Shown here: in pieces, positions 40,726-52,042 of the stretch
Numbering within the stretch: position 1 is the stretch's first letter
Layout: each line of letters starts with the position of its first letter
Assembly (NCBI GenBank): GCA_009829735.1
Contig: CM020618.1
Coordinates: 7,504,627 to 7,568,626, forward strand
Reading direction: 5' to 3'
Length of the DNA stretch: 64,000 nt
Origin: Pyropia yezoensis
Lineage: Eukaryota > Rhodophyta > Bangiophyceae > Bangiales > Bangiaceae
The notes under the pieces: model-generated
What the model was told of the DNA's origin: nothing
The model's input: the letters and a program-made list of their open reading frames with translations, nothing else
Databases searched by the model: none
Translations under genes and position numbers: made by a program

Positions 40726-41070
40726 GTGGCAAAAACCACTCGCGCAACCAGCACCCAAGTTGGGGCGGTGCACAAGGGCTGCCTCCCGTGTCGGGGGAAC
40801 TGGAAGAAGTGCAAGTCGCTCGCACGCTATCTCTGTTGTGGGGCAATTCCCACACAACGAAACAAGAAGATGGTGTGTGGGCCAACAGTTTCTTGGTCGG
40901 GACGGGGAAGCGAGGCCAAGCCCCGCTGTCCCTCCCCTTATCCCTCCAGGGTCCTCTCGGAATCTCGCCACTCAGATTCTCTCACCCCAGCACCTGCCCA
41001 CCGGGCCACACGAAAATTCAAGACGATAAAATGCAGAAAGCCCTCGAATCCATGTTGGATTTACTGTTAA
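40726..41070 (+). pseudogene. Zn-cluster-like fragment
   Basis: A plus-strand frame contains HKGCLPCRGNWKKCKSLARY followed closely by two adjacent Cys and a further Cys. This begins like a Zn(II)2Cys6 binuclear cluster (C-x2-C-x6-C), a DNA-binding motif best known from fungi, but the second half does not keep the C-x2-C spacing. It is probably a decayed copy or a chance resemblance. The rest of the frame has no recognised domain. Confidence 0.25.
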
Positions 41071-42645
41071 GCAAAGTATCCCTGACTTTGGGAAATTCGA
41101 GATCAAATGCAAAGGGAGAAACGGGTCAGACCAGCTGTGTTCCGACCCCATGTGGCGCGCCTTGTCTCCTGCGTGGGGCCAGTTCTGCCGCAGCAAAGGC
41201 GGATGCGCTGTCCGCCTGGTGACCTCTGGCGCTCCTTCGTGCACCATTGGCGCCCAGGGAGCGTCCAGCTTACCGTGCCCTGGACGAGACTTCGAGCCTG
41301 TCTGCTGTCCGCTACCGCTTCACCCCCACCCGGACTGCTTCAAGACTGCTCGTGGGGGACCATGTCAACAGTAGCTCAACGAGGGTGACAATCAGACCGG
41401 TCAGACGATGTAAGGGAGGGCATGGGGTGGTGGGGGTGGCCATGCCATCTGGTCACCCCAACGGCGCAACAAGGTGCTGCGGCGCTCCTGGTGCCTCGCG
41501 TCGGCTGAGTCAACGAGACGATTGGCGATGGCCAGGACTCCTGCGCCGAGACACGAATTAGTGTTTTCAAGTATCACAAGTTTACGGGCAGAAAGGCATA
41601 TTACATTTCAAAGCAGCGTGTTGCCACTCGATTTTGGCGAGGCGACCGTTCAACTCTCGAGAGTTCCTTTGGAAAGACACGAGCGGGAGCTGGTCTTCTG
41701 CCCTGAGGCAGCAATGCGAGCTGCCGCTTGTCTCATTCTGCCCACCTGACAGCGGCGGCATATCCAGCAAGCGATACCGGCGGTGGCGGTTCTCGGCAGA
41801 ACACGAGCTAACTCGTCTTCGTCTCCTCAACCGCAGGGTCACGAAACCTGCTTGTCGTGCCACCTGCCTCCTCATTTCCCTCTCCCTTTATCACTTCCAT
41901 GAGGGCGTGTCCTCCCCAGTCAGAGCCTCGTCTGCCTACGTGAGCAACCCCGTTGCGGATGGTCTACTGGAAGGGGTCTACGCGGGCCCGACGTGTCCCT
42001 GAGAAGCAGTGACATGCCATCTTGGGTATAAACGGCAGCGGAACCGGCGAGAGCGCATGCGGTGTATGGTGTGGCCAACTCGTTGCCCTTCCCGGCGCTC
42101 AGGTGATTCACACTGACGGGGGGGGGATACGCAGGGCGCCGATAGTCGTGGGACAGCCGCCCCCGCTCCAACGGTTGTCACCCTTATGTCTCCCGCCTTG
42201 GTGCGTACTCCCAACCAGAGACTGCGATGTGGGGACGCAGCTAATGCCCTGCATCGCACTCACCGCCGGCTGGACAAGGCTCGACCGCAACTGGGTTAAC
42301 GAAGCTGAACGTAGGAAAAATTATGGGTAAAAGAAGCTATAGTACTTTTGCAATCGTCAACGTCCTCGCAGAGAGGCATTCTTCTGGCTGTACCTTGTCA
42401 GCCAAAGCATAAAACGATCTCCTTGTAACAAAAGGGCCACACGAGCGGTTCCCCCAGAGCACAAGTGCGTGTGACTGCAAATAAAGGTAAAAAAGAGAGC
42501 CGAGGGGTTGAAGCTGAGCACAAAGTGCACGTGGTATTCGCACTTGCACAAGCCGCCTTGACGGAGAAGCCGGGGACAGCAGTGGAAGCGGTCAACGCCG
42601 ACACCACATCTCAGCCCGTCGGCTGCGGAGCAGCCGGCGCTGCCA
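41071..42645. other. No supported gene
   Basis: Frames on both strands are below 125 residues and unrecognised. Base composition is more balanced than in the left part of the window. Confidence 0.4.
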
Positions 42646-42830
42646 GTGGCTGCGCAGCTGGCACAGCAGTCGCTCGCAGAATGGGCAAAGCTTGTGAAAG
42701 CGGCAACGGTGCAACCGCCGGCGGGAGGACCAGTGCAGCCGGCGGTGGCGGCACTGCCCCGGCCTGTCGCGTCGCCAGAGAACCTCACGGCGGCGCCGGT
42801 ACACCACAAGCCAGCGCCTGCTGCGGGGGT

Positions 42831-44900
42831 TCAGCACGCAACGACGGCGGCGACGATACACCACCGGCCAGCACTTGCTGCGAGGGTCCAGCAGGAAGCG
42901 AACGCACGCGTCCGGGCAGCGCCACCTGCCCACTCACAGCTCTGGCAATCGGCACAAGCGGGGATTGGACTAGCAGGCGGCGACGGCGCGAGTCCGGGGA
43001 GGGCCATCTGCTGGCTTCCAGCTGGGGCAATGGGCACAAGCGCGGCTGGATCGGCAGCATGGTCTGGAGAAGCCGCCCCAGACGGACCGCCTGCACTTGC
43101 GCCGCCCTCCTTGGGGGCACTCACACGACCAATGGTGACGGGCGCGGTTGTCTCTCTTGCCTTGTGATTAGACGTTGATGACCGTGCTGCGTAGAGTGCA
43201 TGCCTGAAGGTCGGCGGCACCTCGGGCACGCGGTCCCGCAGCAGATCGATGCTTGCTCTGACGTCGTGCTGCGTCGTGTGCGAGTCATTGCAGGGCACCC
43301 AGTCGATCACATGCACCACCGTCCCTTGACTAGTCGCTTTCCTCGATCGCCGTGTGTTGCTCATGAGACGAGCCGGAAGCACGAAGCCAAACTGCCACTG
43401 CTCGTTACGCTATGGCTGTGGCCCTTGGCCAGGAGAGACGAGCACGAACGGCCATCATCCGCCAAGACAGGCCCTAATCTTGCGGGCGACAGTGCCCTCG
43501 CGGGCCGTGATGAAGAATATTGCCGACTTGAGGGCCGCCCGCATGGAACGTGCCGGTGTCCTGTCGGCCGACAGCAGAGCCTTGATAAACTCCAGGGCGG
43601 GCTGAGTGGGGTCATGGGCCGGTGGGGGCTCGTAGGACTCGATCAGCAGCGGCGCCGGCGTGATTTTGGCAACAGTCGAGAGTGCAGCCGCGGCTGCCGA
43701 GGGACGAGGACCGACATTGGCAGCACCTACCCCGCCTCTGTCGGCCAATGCACTTGTTTTCATTCCTTAGCTGCTGCGGCTCGCACCGGTCTCGCCGCCT
43801 TGAATGCTGCCACTCCCATCTCCGAGTCTAGAGCTATCCGCCGAGGCACTTCCGGCGGGAGCATTCAGATCAACACCATTGTAGAGAGGGCCTCGGGGGA
43901 AGCGCGCCTCGGGTGGTACGCGACCGTCCAAGCTGCGGTCCGGTTCAATGACATCGCCTGCGCCAACAGTGGCGCGGTGGAAATCCCGGACCTCCTCCAG
44001 TATGCCGGGCGGCGGCGGTAGGCTGGAATCCGATGGGGACGTCATAGCTTCCAGGTTCTCCTCGTGCGTCGAGTCCACAGCACCGCGGGGAGGGCGACCA
44101 GGTCGTTCTGAGCTGGACGCAGAAGGGTCCCCGCCGGCGTAGTCCCCGACTAGATGAGCCTCCTCACAGCGGAAGCTGTTACCAGCTTGCAAGAGACCAT
44201 CCAGCCCACGCGAAAAATGATGAATATGGGACTGGACTCGGAGCACAGCCGGGTCGCGGAGACGGCCTGAGCCAAAGAGGCTGACCCACGATGTAGTGCC
44301 CGTGGCGCTCCCGCCCGAGAGCTGCACCGACAAACGGAGCTCAGGGTTGGACGACTCAATTGAGGTGGAGGCCGCAACGAGCGCGGCTGCCGCTTGCACC
44401 GATGTGCGCCGTACTCGGGGTGTGCCCTTGACCATCAAGAGGTACGCCGCCAGGCGAGTCATTCCCGCGTCTACAGGCGGACTGCGAGCGGCAGCAGTGC
44501 GCTTACGGCGTGAAGTATTCGCCCGACAAACCGTAGGTGACAGTGTCGCTGCGCGGGCAGCAGCAGGCAAGCGCCGCCCAGACGTAGGTAGCGGTGGCTT
44601 CGACGGCAGCGGCTCGTTGACGGCCTCGCCCGACGCGGGCACAACACCGGGAGCAGCCTCCACCTGCACGGTGGCGGGTGGCGCAGGCTGCCGCGAAACG
44701 GTCGCCGCAGGCGGCGGGGCAACACGAGGAGCCGAATGTGCGGGCGGTGTCGCGGGCGCGCCTTGGGCGGGTGGCATCGCGGCCGGGGCAGTAGGCGCCG
44801 CCATAGGCTCCTCCGGCGCGGGGGTTGCGCCGGGGACGCATTGCTCTACCAGCGTCGCGGGGGAGAATGGGAGACACGGCGTGGACGCCTGGGTACCCAT
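42831..44900 (-). pseudogene. Unknown protein, one frame interrupted by several stops
   Basis: A 377-codon minus-strand frame (44900-43767) has a Pro/Ala-rich start and then a well-mixed C-terminal half (FGSGRLRDPAVLRVQSHIHH, GILEEVRDFHRATVGAGDVI). After a TAA the same frame continues 43763-43455 (LEFIKALLSADRTPARSMRA, IFFITAREGTVARKIRACLG). After TGA and TAG it continues again from 43382 (VVHVIDWVPCNDSH, VRASIDLLRDRVPEVP). Protein-like composition kept in one frame across stops suggests a decayed gene. I do not recognise the family. Plus-strand frames over the same DNA (such as 42646-43167, with a repeated VHHKPAPAAGVQ / IHHRPALAARVQ motif) are the competing interpretation. Confidence 0.3.
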
Positions 44901-45494
44901 TGCAGAGCTGTCTGGAACCCGAGGGGCGGGAGTGGCAACGGGGGAGAGCAGAAGTCAAGTGCGCAGTCAATTATCAACGGGGAGGAGAAGGCAGTTGAGG
45001 TCAGGGCAGTGGTGGCGAAGGGAGGGACGTGTAGCACGTCGAGGCTGCCGTCAGCTTCTGATATGGGCAGCCCCAACCAACCTCGAGCGGCGACGTGGGG
45101 GACCGCGCGCCGTGCCCAAAAAAACTCAACGCGCATCGTGGCGGCGCCAGAAGGAGCTTTCAAACATACCAGTACACAAGTGTCACACACCGTTACGGCG
45201 GGTACCCAGGAGGAAGGAAAAACACCGAAACGGCGGTATGTTGGTGCGGCCGGGGCGCTCTTCGAAGAGCACAGGCGTTGCAAGTGCGTGGGCTAAAAAG
45301 CACCGCAAGCGCCCAGCACCGCAGAGGGGGGCTCTAACCAAACAGGAGGGGCACGCAAACGAGCGGCCCATGCCCCCGCCCCAGATCTCGCGCGGGGCCT
45401 TACAGCGGCACGGAGAAGCGCCCGAAGAACGCCGCGCACGGCGTGGAGGCGTCCGCACGAGGCCGATTTCTGTGCAGTGACGAAAAAGTAGGTA
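44901..45494. other. No supported gene
   Basis: Only weak overlapping frames. The region is the 5' side of the decayed minus-strand gene and would hold its promoter. Confidence 0.35.
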
Positions 45495-45575
45495 TCGGAG
45501 AGTCGGAATCGAACCCGGGTCCTTTAGATGCAAGCGGAATGGCGCGCTCAAACCCTTAGACAACCGGGCAAACCC
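45495..45575 (-). other. tRNA-like sequence followed by a T-run
   Basis: On the minus strand the segment reads GTTGTCTAAGGGTTTGAGCGC, a D-arm-like stretch, then CGGGTTCGATTCCG, a B-box/T-loop-like stretch, and is followed within 15 nt by TTTTT, a Pol III terminator. However, the T-stem pairs poorly and I find no matching 5' acceptor strand. It is best read as a decayed tRNA or the head of a tRNA-derived SINE. Confidence 0.3.
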
Positions 45576-47987
45576 CTGATATCTCGAGCATGATTTGGGA
45601 TTTTCTCCCCATCTCATTACAAGTACCTACCTTTTAGGTAAGCCGATCGGTGATTATGTATTATGCTACAGATTCCACCGTGATCGCCTGAGACCAGACC
45701 CCGAAATGGCGGCGCAAGCACCGCTTGAGGGGCGGTGGGCTGCCCAGAGTGCACTGTCATCGCCGGCGACGCGGGAAACGCGCAGGCAGACCCGGGAGCG
45801 GGGCCCAAGGATGGCCCTAAAGCGCGGCGCGGTGGCGCGGGTGGCGCAGCGCAGGGCGGGCGGGTGCGGGAAAAGGCCCCTAGGCGGCGCCCCCGGGGGG
45901 GGGGGGTCAGTGTGAAGTACCACATACACTTGGGCAGCCCTCAACGTACTCGTGATGGTGTCAGCGACCCGTGCCAGCCAATAGGGCGATAGGGTGCGGG
46001 GAAGAGGATGGAGGTGGTGACGGTGGTGGGTCTGGGGAAGAGGACGGCGCGACTTCGGTGGTGATCGAGGGGGGTTCAAAGGGTTAAGGTTGTCTTTCGT
46101 CTGTTTCTGTGGTTGCCCGTCCGGTCTCCACCGGTGATGCCGACACCAACGCACTATATACTCGCTTCGGGGCACCCGAAGTGCCCAAAAGCATGCGCTT
46201 CCCCGTAGCGCCGCCGGTAGGCACAACACGGCCCAAAAGAAAGCATGGCTCTCTAAACAAAGCGTGTGCGGGCGTGCGCCCTAAAGAAGTGCAGCCCCAG
46301 TTTGCTCCAAAGGAAGGAGTCCGCCATGCGGCGCCTGATGCGGCCGCCCCAGCCGGCCCCAGGCGCCTCCCGGTCAGAGGGCCCGAGAGGCGTGTAAGCA
46401 CGGTTCCATCGAGTCGACCAAATCGGCCAGGCGGCTAGCCAGTCACATCGCTGAAATGCTGCAGCGAGGACATTCTGACGGACTCGCCAGCTGTGGCAGA
46501 TGTGGCTCGTCATGGGTGCTGACGGTGGCGCCTTTCGACAGGCCATGATGGGCCATCCATGGCTGCTGTCGTGCGGCCTTCAGACACCGTGAGACAGCGG
46601 CTGGCTCATCTTGAGTCTGGAACGTACGCCGCGTCATGCCCCACAATACAAGGAGTTGATCCATGCTGCCAGGAGTTGGTGTGGCAAGCTTTGTAAGGAG
46701 AGGTCCCAGATAATATCCTTTAGGCATTAGGCATGGGATTATGGGGGACATCTTTACAGTCGGGCCCCAGCGGCCCTAAGAAGCTGCGCCAGCGTGGGCG
46801 GCGCGGGCAGCGCGCGGACGCGCGGCGGAGGGGCGCCCCCAGGCCGCCCCAAAAAGCGGCGCCAGCGCGGGCAGCCCGGGCAGCGCGAGCGGCTGCACGC
46901 GGCCAGCGGTGCGGCGGCGTCTGTCAGTGTCCTGTGTGATTTCTACTGGGAGCCGGATGAGCAACGTTCACATTGGGCGAGACAGCTTGCCTTACCCAAC
47001 GTTTCATCTTTCGTAGTGTAACGTACCCGCCGCCATGTTACTCTCAGCTGACGCCGGGCTCCTGTATTCAGATGCCGCGTTGCTATTGGACAGGCACGAA
47101 CTGGCCAGAGCGGAGTTCGGGTTTGCAATTTCTCCATGCCCTCCTCCGTAGTGGTGCTAAGGGAGGTTCAGGAAAACGCCCCAAATCAGGTTTGCGGGTT
47201 GTGGATGCGATTGCGGACCCCCTCTCACGGTACCGTCCGCCCGAGCATTCTCTTTTTTTTTTGCGTACCTTCTGTGGTCGTTTCGTCGTGCGACGTACGC
47301 GCTGCATACGACCATATCGTGAAGCACCACGCGCTGTGCTACAAAAGCATGTAACGCGACAGGGCGTATGTCTCCAGACCATCACCGTCGTGTGCGCCCC
47401 ACTGCAGCTGTCAAAGCAGACCGACAGAATATTGTGGAAACGCGAAACCCACTGTGGAATGGGCCTTAAAACGCGCATTTCTCAGATGGAGGTCCTGGAC
47501 GTTAAAGAGTGCTGGTTGGCTGATAGTCGCCCAGTCATCAAGACCAGACCGCGTGCTGAGTTTTTATTGGTTGATCCTCGCGAAGTCATTTGCCGGAGCC
47601 TTCCCGCAAACGTGTGCCCCGCAAACTCGTGCATAGGGCCCGCAGCGTTTGCGCGAAAAAATCCGAGAGAACACGGCGTGACACGGCCATCCGCAAGACC
47701 GCAAACGGTCTGTGGACTCGCCTGCGGGTCCGAAAACAGGTCAAAACAGGCCTTTCGTGAACTTCCCTTTAAGCACCACTGCGCTGTCCTCGCCGCCTTC
47801 CTCCTACTCCTGTCGGCGCTTCCCCCCCCCCACGGCCCTCTACTGTACCCCCCCCGCCCTGCCTACCCGTCCCCAACCCCCACTTTCACCCCTCCTCCCG
47901 CCCCGTGGGTTTTCCGGCTGTGGCCGGCGGCTGGTCGTCGGGACGTGGGGCCCACCCACAGCGCACTGCGCCGGCCGCCGCCCGGCC
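45576..47987. other. No supported gene
   Basis: Frames such as 46109-46438 (plus) and 46973-48037 (plus) lack recognisable domains. An imperfect ~65-bp duplication rich in GCGCCAGCG and CGCGGGCAGC words occupies 46780-46910. Confidence 0.35.
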
Positions 47988-48093
47988 ATGCCGCGGGTGG
48001 CCGTCTTCCTCGACATCCCCTATCTCAAGGGCTGTGACCACCAGACCGACTTCGGCACCGTCCAACTTCTGTTATGCTGCCACCTACGGGAGG
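47988..48093 (+). CDS. NYN/PIN-like domain first-exon fragment
   Basis: From ATG at 47988 the frame reads MPRVAVFLDIPYLKGCDHQT then DFGTVQLL. This resembles the first strand and metal-binding Asp (V-A-V-F-x-D) of NYN-type RNases, where a D-F/Y-x-x-L helix and a Y-A-x-x-x-G-R segment follow. YAATYGRV is present but one base out of frame, so an indel near 48071-48074 is needed. A GTAAGG donor follows at 48094. No downstream exon with the remaining catalytic Asp residues was found. It is a fragment or the start of a gene I cannot follow. Confidence 0.3.
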
Positions 48094-48709
48094 GTAAGGG
48101 ATGGGGAGAGAGGTAGCGGGGGGGGGCGAGGGGGGGGGGGGATTGCGTGCGTGCTGTGCCCTCGTGCTGGGTGGGCGGCTGCGCCCGTGCCGCGTCCCTG
48201 ACCGTGGGCAGCTTGCCGCGCCCCTGGGTTGCTCTTAACAACCGCTTGTGCGTGTCCCACCCGCTATTCCTGGCCGTGCCCGTGCGTCAGGCGGGTAGCC
48301 TCCATAGCCCGCCTGCAGGAGGCCACTCCACTGCCCGCTGCTGCAGGGCCGCTCGCGTGAAGGGCAGGCCGCCCTAATGGGGCGCCGATCTTGTGAGGCG
48401 GTCGATTGCGTGCTGGCCCCCTCCCCATCGGGCGGGGGACACGACGTGATCAGATTGGCCGTGAGGCATACAGTTAGCGGGAGGGGGTGGGGGGACTGCG
48501 AGACGCCACCTTTGGGAGCGCGGGAGTCGAAACTGTTTTTTGGTTGAGCGGACCGGGTCGCGGTCCTGGTGCAGCAGACACTGATACGGCGGGCGCGGGG
48601 TGGGGTCCTGTCGCCGTGACAGCATTCCCCGCAACCGCCACGGTCCTCGCTACTGTCGTTCGTTCACGTCACGTTTTTCCTACACACGCATCACGGCTGA
48701 GCAGGACCG
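48094..48709. other. No supported gene
   Basis: If the NYN-like exon is real, this would be its intron or flank. It contains a T-rich CACGTTTTTCCTACACACGC stretch just before the transposase fragment. Confidence 0.35.
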
Positions 48710-49438
48710 GTGGCCCTGGACGTTGAGGCTGCGCTGGCGGACCCGGAGGACATGGACGTGGCAGAAGCTGTTGATGCACATACGACTGTTCTGAACCTCT
48801 GGCAGGTTCACAAGGGTGGTGCCCTAGTTGGCGGCATCCGTCTCTTTCTTGGCCGCGTCGTGGTGCGACGGCCTAATAAGCTGCGCAACTACGCGAGGGG
48901 GTTGCGCGAGATTCTGATCGATTACTTTGGGGTTCCTGGACACCTGCCCGTGCACGACGAGGATGGCTTTGAGCGTCACTTTCGGGTGCCGCGGAGTGTC
49001 TTTGTGCGTGGATACCAAGCTGTGAAGGACAAGCGTGCGCTTGTAGGGCCTTTTGATCCTATTGGCCGACCGCGCGCGCACCCGCTGCAAAAGCTGGTCG
49101 CCGCTTTTCGGGTGCTTGCCTATGGGAAGTCAACTGATCGCCCGGGCGAATATTGCCGCACTTCTCGCTCGACGGTGCACAATAATGCGCGTAACCTGGT
49201 GTCTCACTCTGTTCGGGGGAAGGACGGGAGGCGGGGAAAGGACAGGAGGGGGGATCGGGAACGCAAAAGGACGTGGGAAATCAGGCGAAGGCGCAGGGGG
49301 AGGGGAAGTAGGCATGGTGTCGATCCCGAGGGCGTCGAACAGAACGGACGACTAGTCGCAGCTTGCGGGGCGGCCGAAGTAGGCGGGAAAAGCAAGGGCG
49401 AACGGGACACGCGCCGCGTGTCGGTCCGCAGCCGGTGA
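48710..49438 (+). mobile_element. PIF/Harbinger transposase N-terminal fragment
   Basis: The frame encodes the region preceding the DDE core in HARBI1-like nucleases: LREILIDYFGVPGHLPVHDE, FERHFRVPRSVFVRGYQAV, DPIGRPRAHPLQKLVAAFRV and LAYGKSTDRPGEYCRTSRST, fitting the family's F-x-x-x-F-R-M...G-R-P-G-x-x-x-L-Q-K...LAYG...DEY-x-R-x-x-x-S-T pattern. After about residue 170 the sequence becomes Arg/Gly-rich and the DDE catalytic residues are missing. The copy is truncated and cannot encode an active transposase. Two MITE-like hairpins lie 0.3-0.6 kb downstream. Confidence 0.65.
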
Positions 49439-49723
49439 CCCCGCGCGTTGGCGTGTAGGCGTGCAGACATGCCGTACTTCTGCAAGCAGATCGCCGTGCG
49501 TGGGCAGGCAGCCCGCCGTGCGTGGGCAGTCAGCCCGCTGGGCTTCTGCGGGCCGGCTCGCACGCCGTGAGCAGGCAAGCGGCGTAGCCGCCGCTCGCTT
49601 GCCGCTGTCGGCTCGCCAGTATCGGTGTGTCAGCGAGAGTCCTAAAAATAATTGCGTCGTATTGTGGCGCGAAGCGCTCGCGGGATGCCCTCTCCGACCG
49701 ATATCTGACGTGGGGTGGATACT

Positions 49724-49838
49724 GTGCTTCCTGTAAAAGGTGGATGTTGAAGGGACGTGAGGTGAGGGATCCATTGGTTCAGACAGCGGTGTTCATCACC
49801 TTCACGTACCGTCAACATCCACTTTTTACAGGAAGCAC
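49724..49838. mobile_element. 115-bp MITE-like inverted-repeat element, copy 1
   Basis: 49724-49750 (GTGCTTCCTGTAAAAGGTGG...) is the reverse complement of 49812-49838 with one mismatch in 27. Weaker complementarity extends inwards (GACGTGAGGTGA against GTACGTGAAGGTGA), so nearly the whole element can fold. No ORF; target-site duplication not evident. Confidence 0.7.
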
Positions 49839-49881
49839 TATAGCCATTTATGGGTCGTCTGATGAGGATCGGAGGCCCATA

Positions 49882-49996
49882 GTGCGTCCCGTAAAAAGTG
49901 GACGCGCTCGTGTCGTGATCATGTCAAATATCGGCCACTGGACCAATCAAACCCACACTGCACGACCCGTGCACGTCCACTTTTTACGGGACGCAC
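49882..49996. mobile_element. 115-bp MITE-like inverted-repeat element, copy 2
   Basis: 49882-49904 (GTGCGTCCCGTAAAAAGTGG...) is a perfect 23-nt reverse complement of 49974-49996. Its ends match copy 1 in the pattern GTGCKTCCYGTAAAAAGTGG, and the total length is the same, 115 bp. Only 43 bp separate the copies. Confidence 0.7.
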
Positions 49997-52042
49997 AATA
50001 CCGTGGCAGAAACGTGCCCCCGACCCACGTCACCGACCCACACTTGACATGCCGAAGCTCTCTATTGATGAACAGCAGGATCGGCGCCACGTTTTGTGTC
50101 CAGCGCCATGTTTCCGCTACGTGGCACGAATATGGGCGAATGTTCCCGATAGTCGACATTGGTGGCTGTGCCCTGAGGGTGACTGTTGCACACAAGTCAT
50201 TACCAGCCAAGCTATCCCCCCCACCCTGCGCTCGTCACCGGTGCGGCCGCGCGCGGCGGTCGCGGTGGGCCCCCCCCCATTGCGGGCGCCCCCGCCGCCG
50301 CCTCTGCCGCTTCCGCCGCGCCGTCTGCGGCTTCGACGGCGGCTGCGATGGCAGCCGCTTGAGCGGCGCGGGTGGTGGTGGGGAAGGCGGCGGCCGGCCG
50401 GCCGCTGGCCGAACCGCCGCGGGGGGGGACGAGACCTGCGGGGTGGTGGGCAGGCGGTGGCGGTGGCGGCAGCGCTCCTGCCCCCGCTGCTGCCCCTGCC
50501 GCAGCGGCGGCGGCGGACGGCGCGCAGCTGCCGCCGTCGCCGCCAACCCCACCTCCATAGCCGCCTCTCTCGCCACCACCGCCGCCCTTACCGTTGCTGA
50601 CGGACAATCTGGCGCCTGGTATCTGGGCGTCCCCCCCCCCCCCACTTCGGCTACCCCGCCGCCTACTCCCCCGGTGGCGGGTGCCCCCCCCCACAGGCGG
50701 CACTGCCTTCACACGCCGCGCCAATACTGACTGTCACGGTGCTTGTGTTGGCCGCTTGGGATGCGGTGCTCGGGCGGTGGGTGCTGGCGCTGGTGCCCCC
50801 CCCCCCCCCCCCCCCCCACGCCGTCCGGGCACGCCCGGTGGGCCCCCCCCGGCTGGGGCTCCTCCGCGGCGGCGCAAGGGCCGCTCTCGGCGAGCGGCGC
50901 TCACAAGCGCTGCTGCGGGCGGCGTGCGGTAGTCCCACAAGTAGGGCGGCGCGGCCGGCGCGGCGGCCGCCGCCGCCGCGCCGCCTGCATGGCCGCCTCC
51001 CCCACCCACCCTGTCACCGGTGGTGGTGTTGGCAGAGGTGATTCCCGCCGCTGCCGCCGGCAGCGCTGCCGCCGGCCGCTACGGACTGGCCGCCGCCGCC
51101 GCTGGGACCGCAGCCCGCGTGGGCGCCCCTGCCGCCGCCGCCGGTAGTGACGCCGGCCGGTGGCGCCGCCGCGCGCGCTCGGACGTCGCACCCACACGGC
51201 CGCCGCAACTGCGCTATGGCGGCGCGCCTGGCGGCTGGCCGTCGCAGCGGCTGTCGGGGCGCACCGTCGCGTCGCCGTCGCGCGGCGTCCCTTAGCCTCT
51301 CTTTTTGCCCACTCTGCCGGCGGCGCTGCCGCCGCCGCCGCTGGCGGCAGCGGCGACGGAGGCAGCCGAAGTCCAATGCCAATTGAAAAGCCGACAACTT
51401 AAACTGGCCCATGATGAAGTACGAACGTCGTTCAACCGGGATGGGGCGGGTTGCCTCTCTCGCCCTTCTCGCTGCTTACAGCGACGGCCTGGCCTCCCGC
51501 TTTGAGGCAGACCAGTAAGATAACGAGCTTGTCCTTGGAGGGGGAAAGGTGGCGAATCCTGTCACAGTCCTGCTCTTATCCTATCACAAGCCCACTCCTC
51601 AAGTCTCGCAGTTGTTCTGTCTCTGGACTTGTTGAGAGCTTCGCTACCAGGCCCCTCTTGCGCCCGGGGGGGGGCTATGTTGATAGTACTTATGCTGGTG
51701 GCCAGAACTGAGTGTCAGAACACCTGAGAGAGCCATAGAAAAGGTGCGCGCGCTCGGGCCGATTCAAACGTTTGAAGGTCAGTGGCGGAGGCCCCTTGGC
51801 GGCCGCCCACACCCACCCCCCTCCTGCGCCTCGACGCCTCTGCCCGCCGCGCGACGGTCGTCGCCGCCTTCGTCTCCGTCCCCGTCCCCGTCTCTGTCGC
51901 GCCGGCTACCTTGCCACCGCGGTGGTTGACTCCCTCCCCCCCCCCCCATCCTCCCGCTTCCTGGTTCCCCATCCCCCCCTCCGCCCCGGGCGTCGACGCT
52001 GGCCGGTGTGAAGGCCCACGCCCCCCCCCTTCCCCGGACATC
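49997..52042. other. GC-rich region without a supported gene
   Basis: Long Gly/Ala/Pro/Arg-rich frames occur on both strands between 50.2 and 51.4 kb, interrupted at C and G runs (50796-50818, 50631-50642). None has a recognisable domain. 51400-51770 is less GC-rich and may be the upstream region of the following gene. Confidence 0.4.

Noticed and set aside
44296..45480. 394-codon plus-strand open frame
   Set aside because: Ala/Gly/Arg-rich complement of a better-mixed minus-strand frame.
50212..51412. Several 80-170-codon frames on both strands
   Set aside because: All are Ala/Gly/Pro/Arg low-complexity products of GC-rich triplet repeats with no domain and equal support on both strands.
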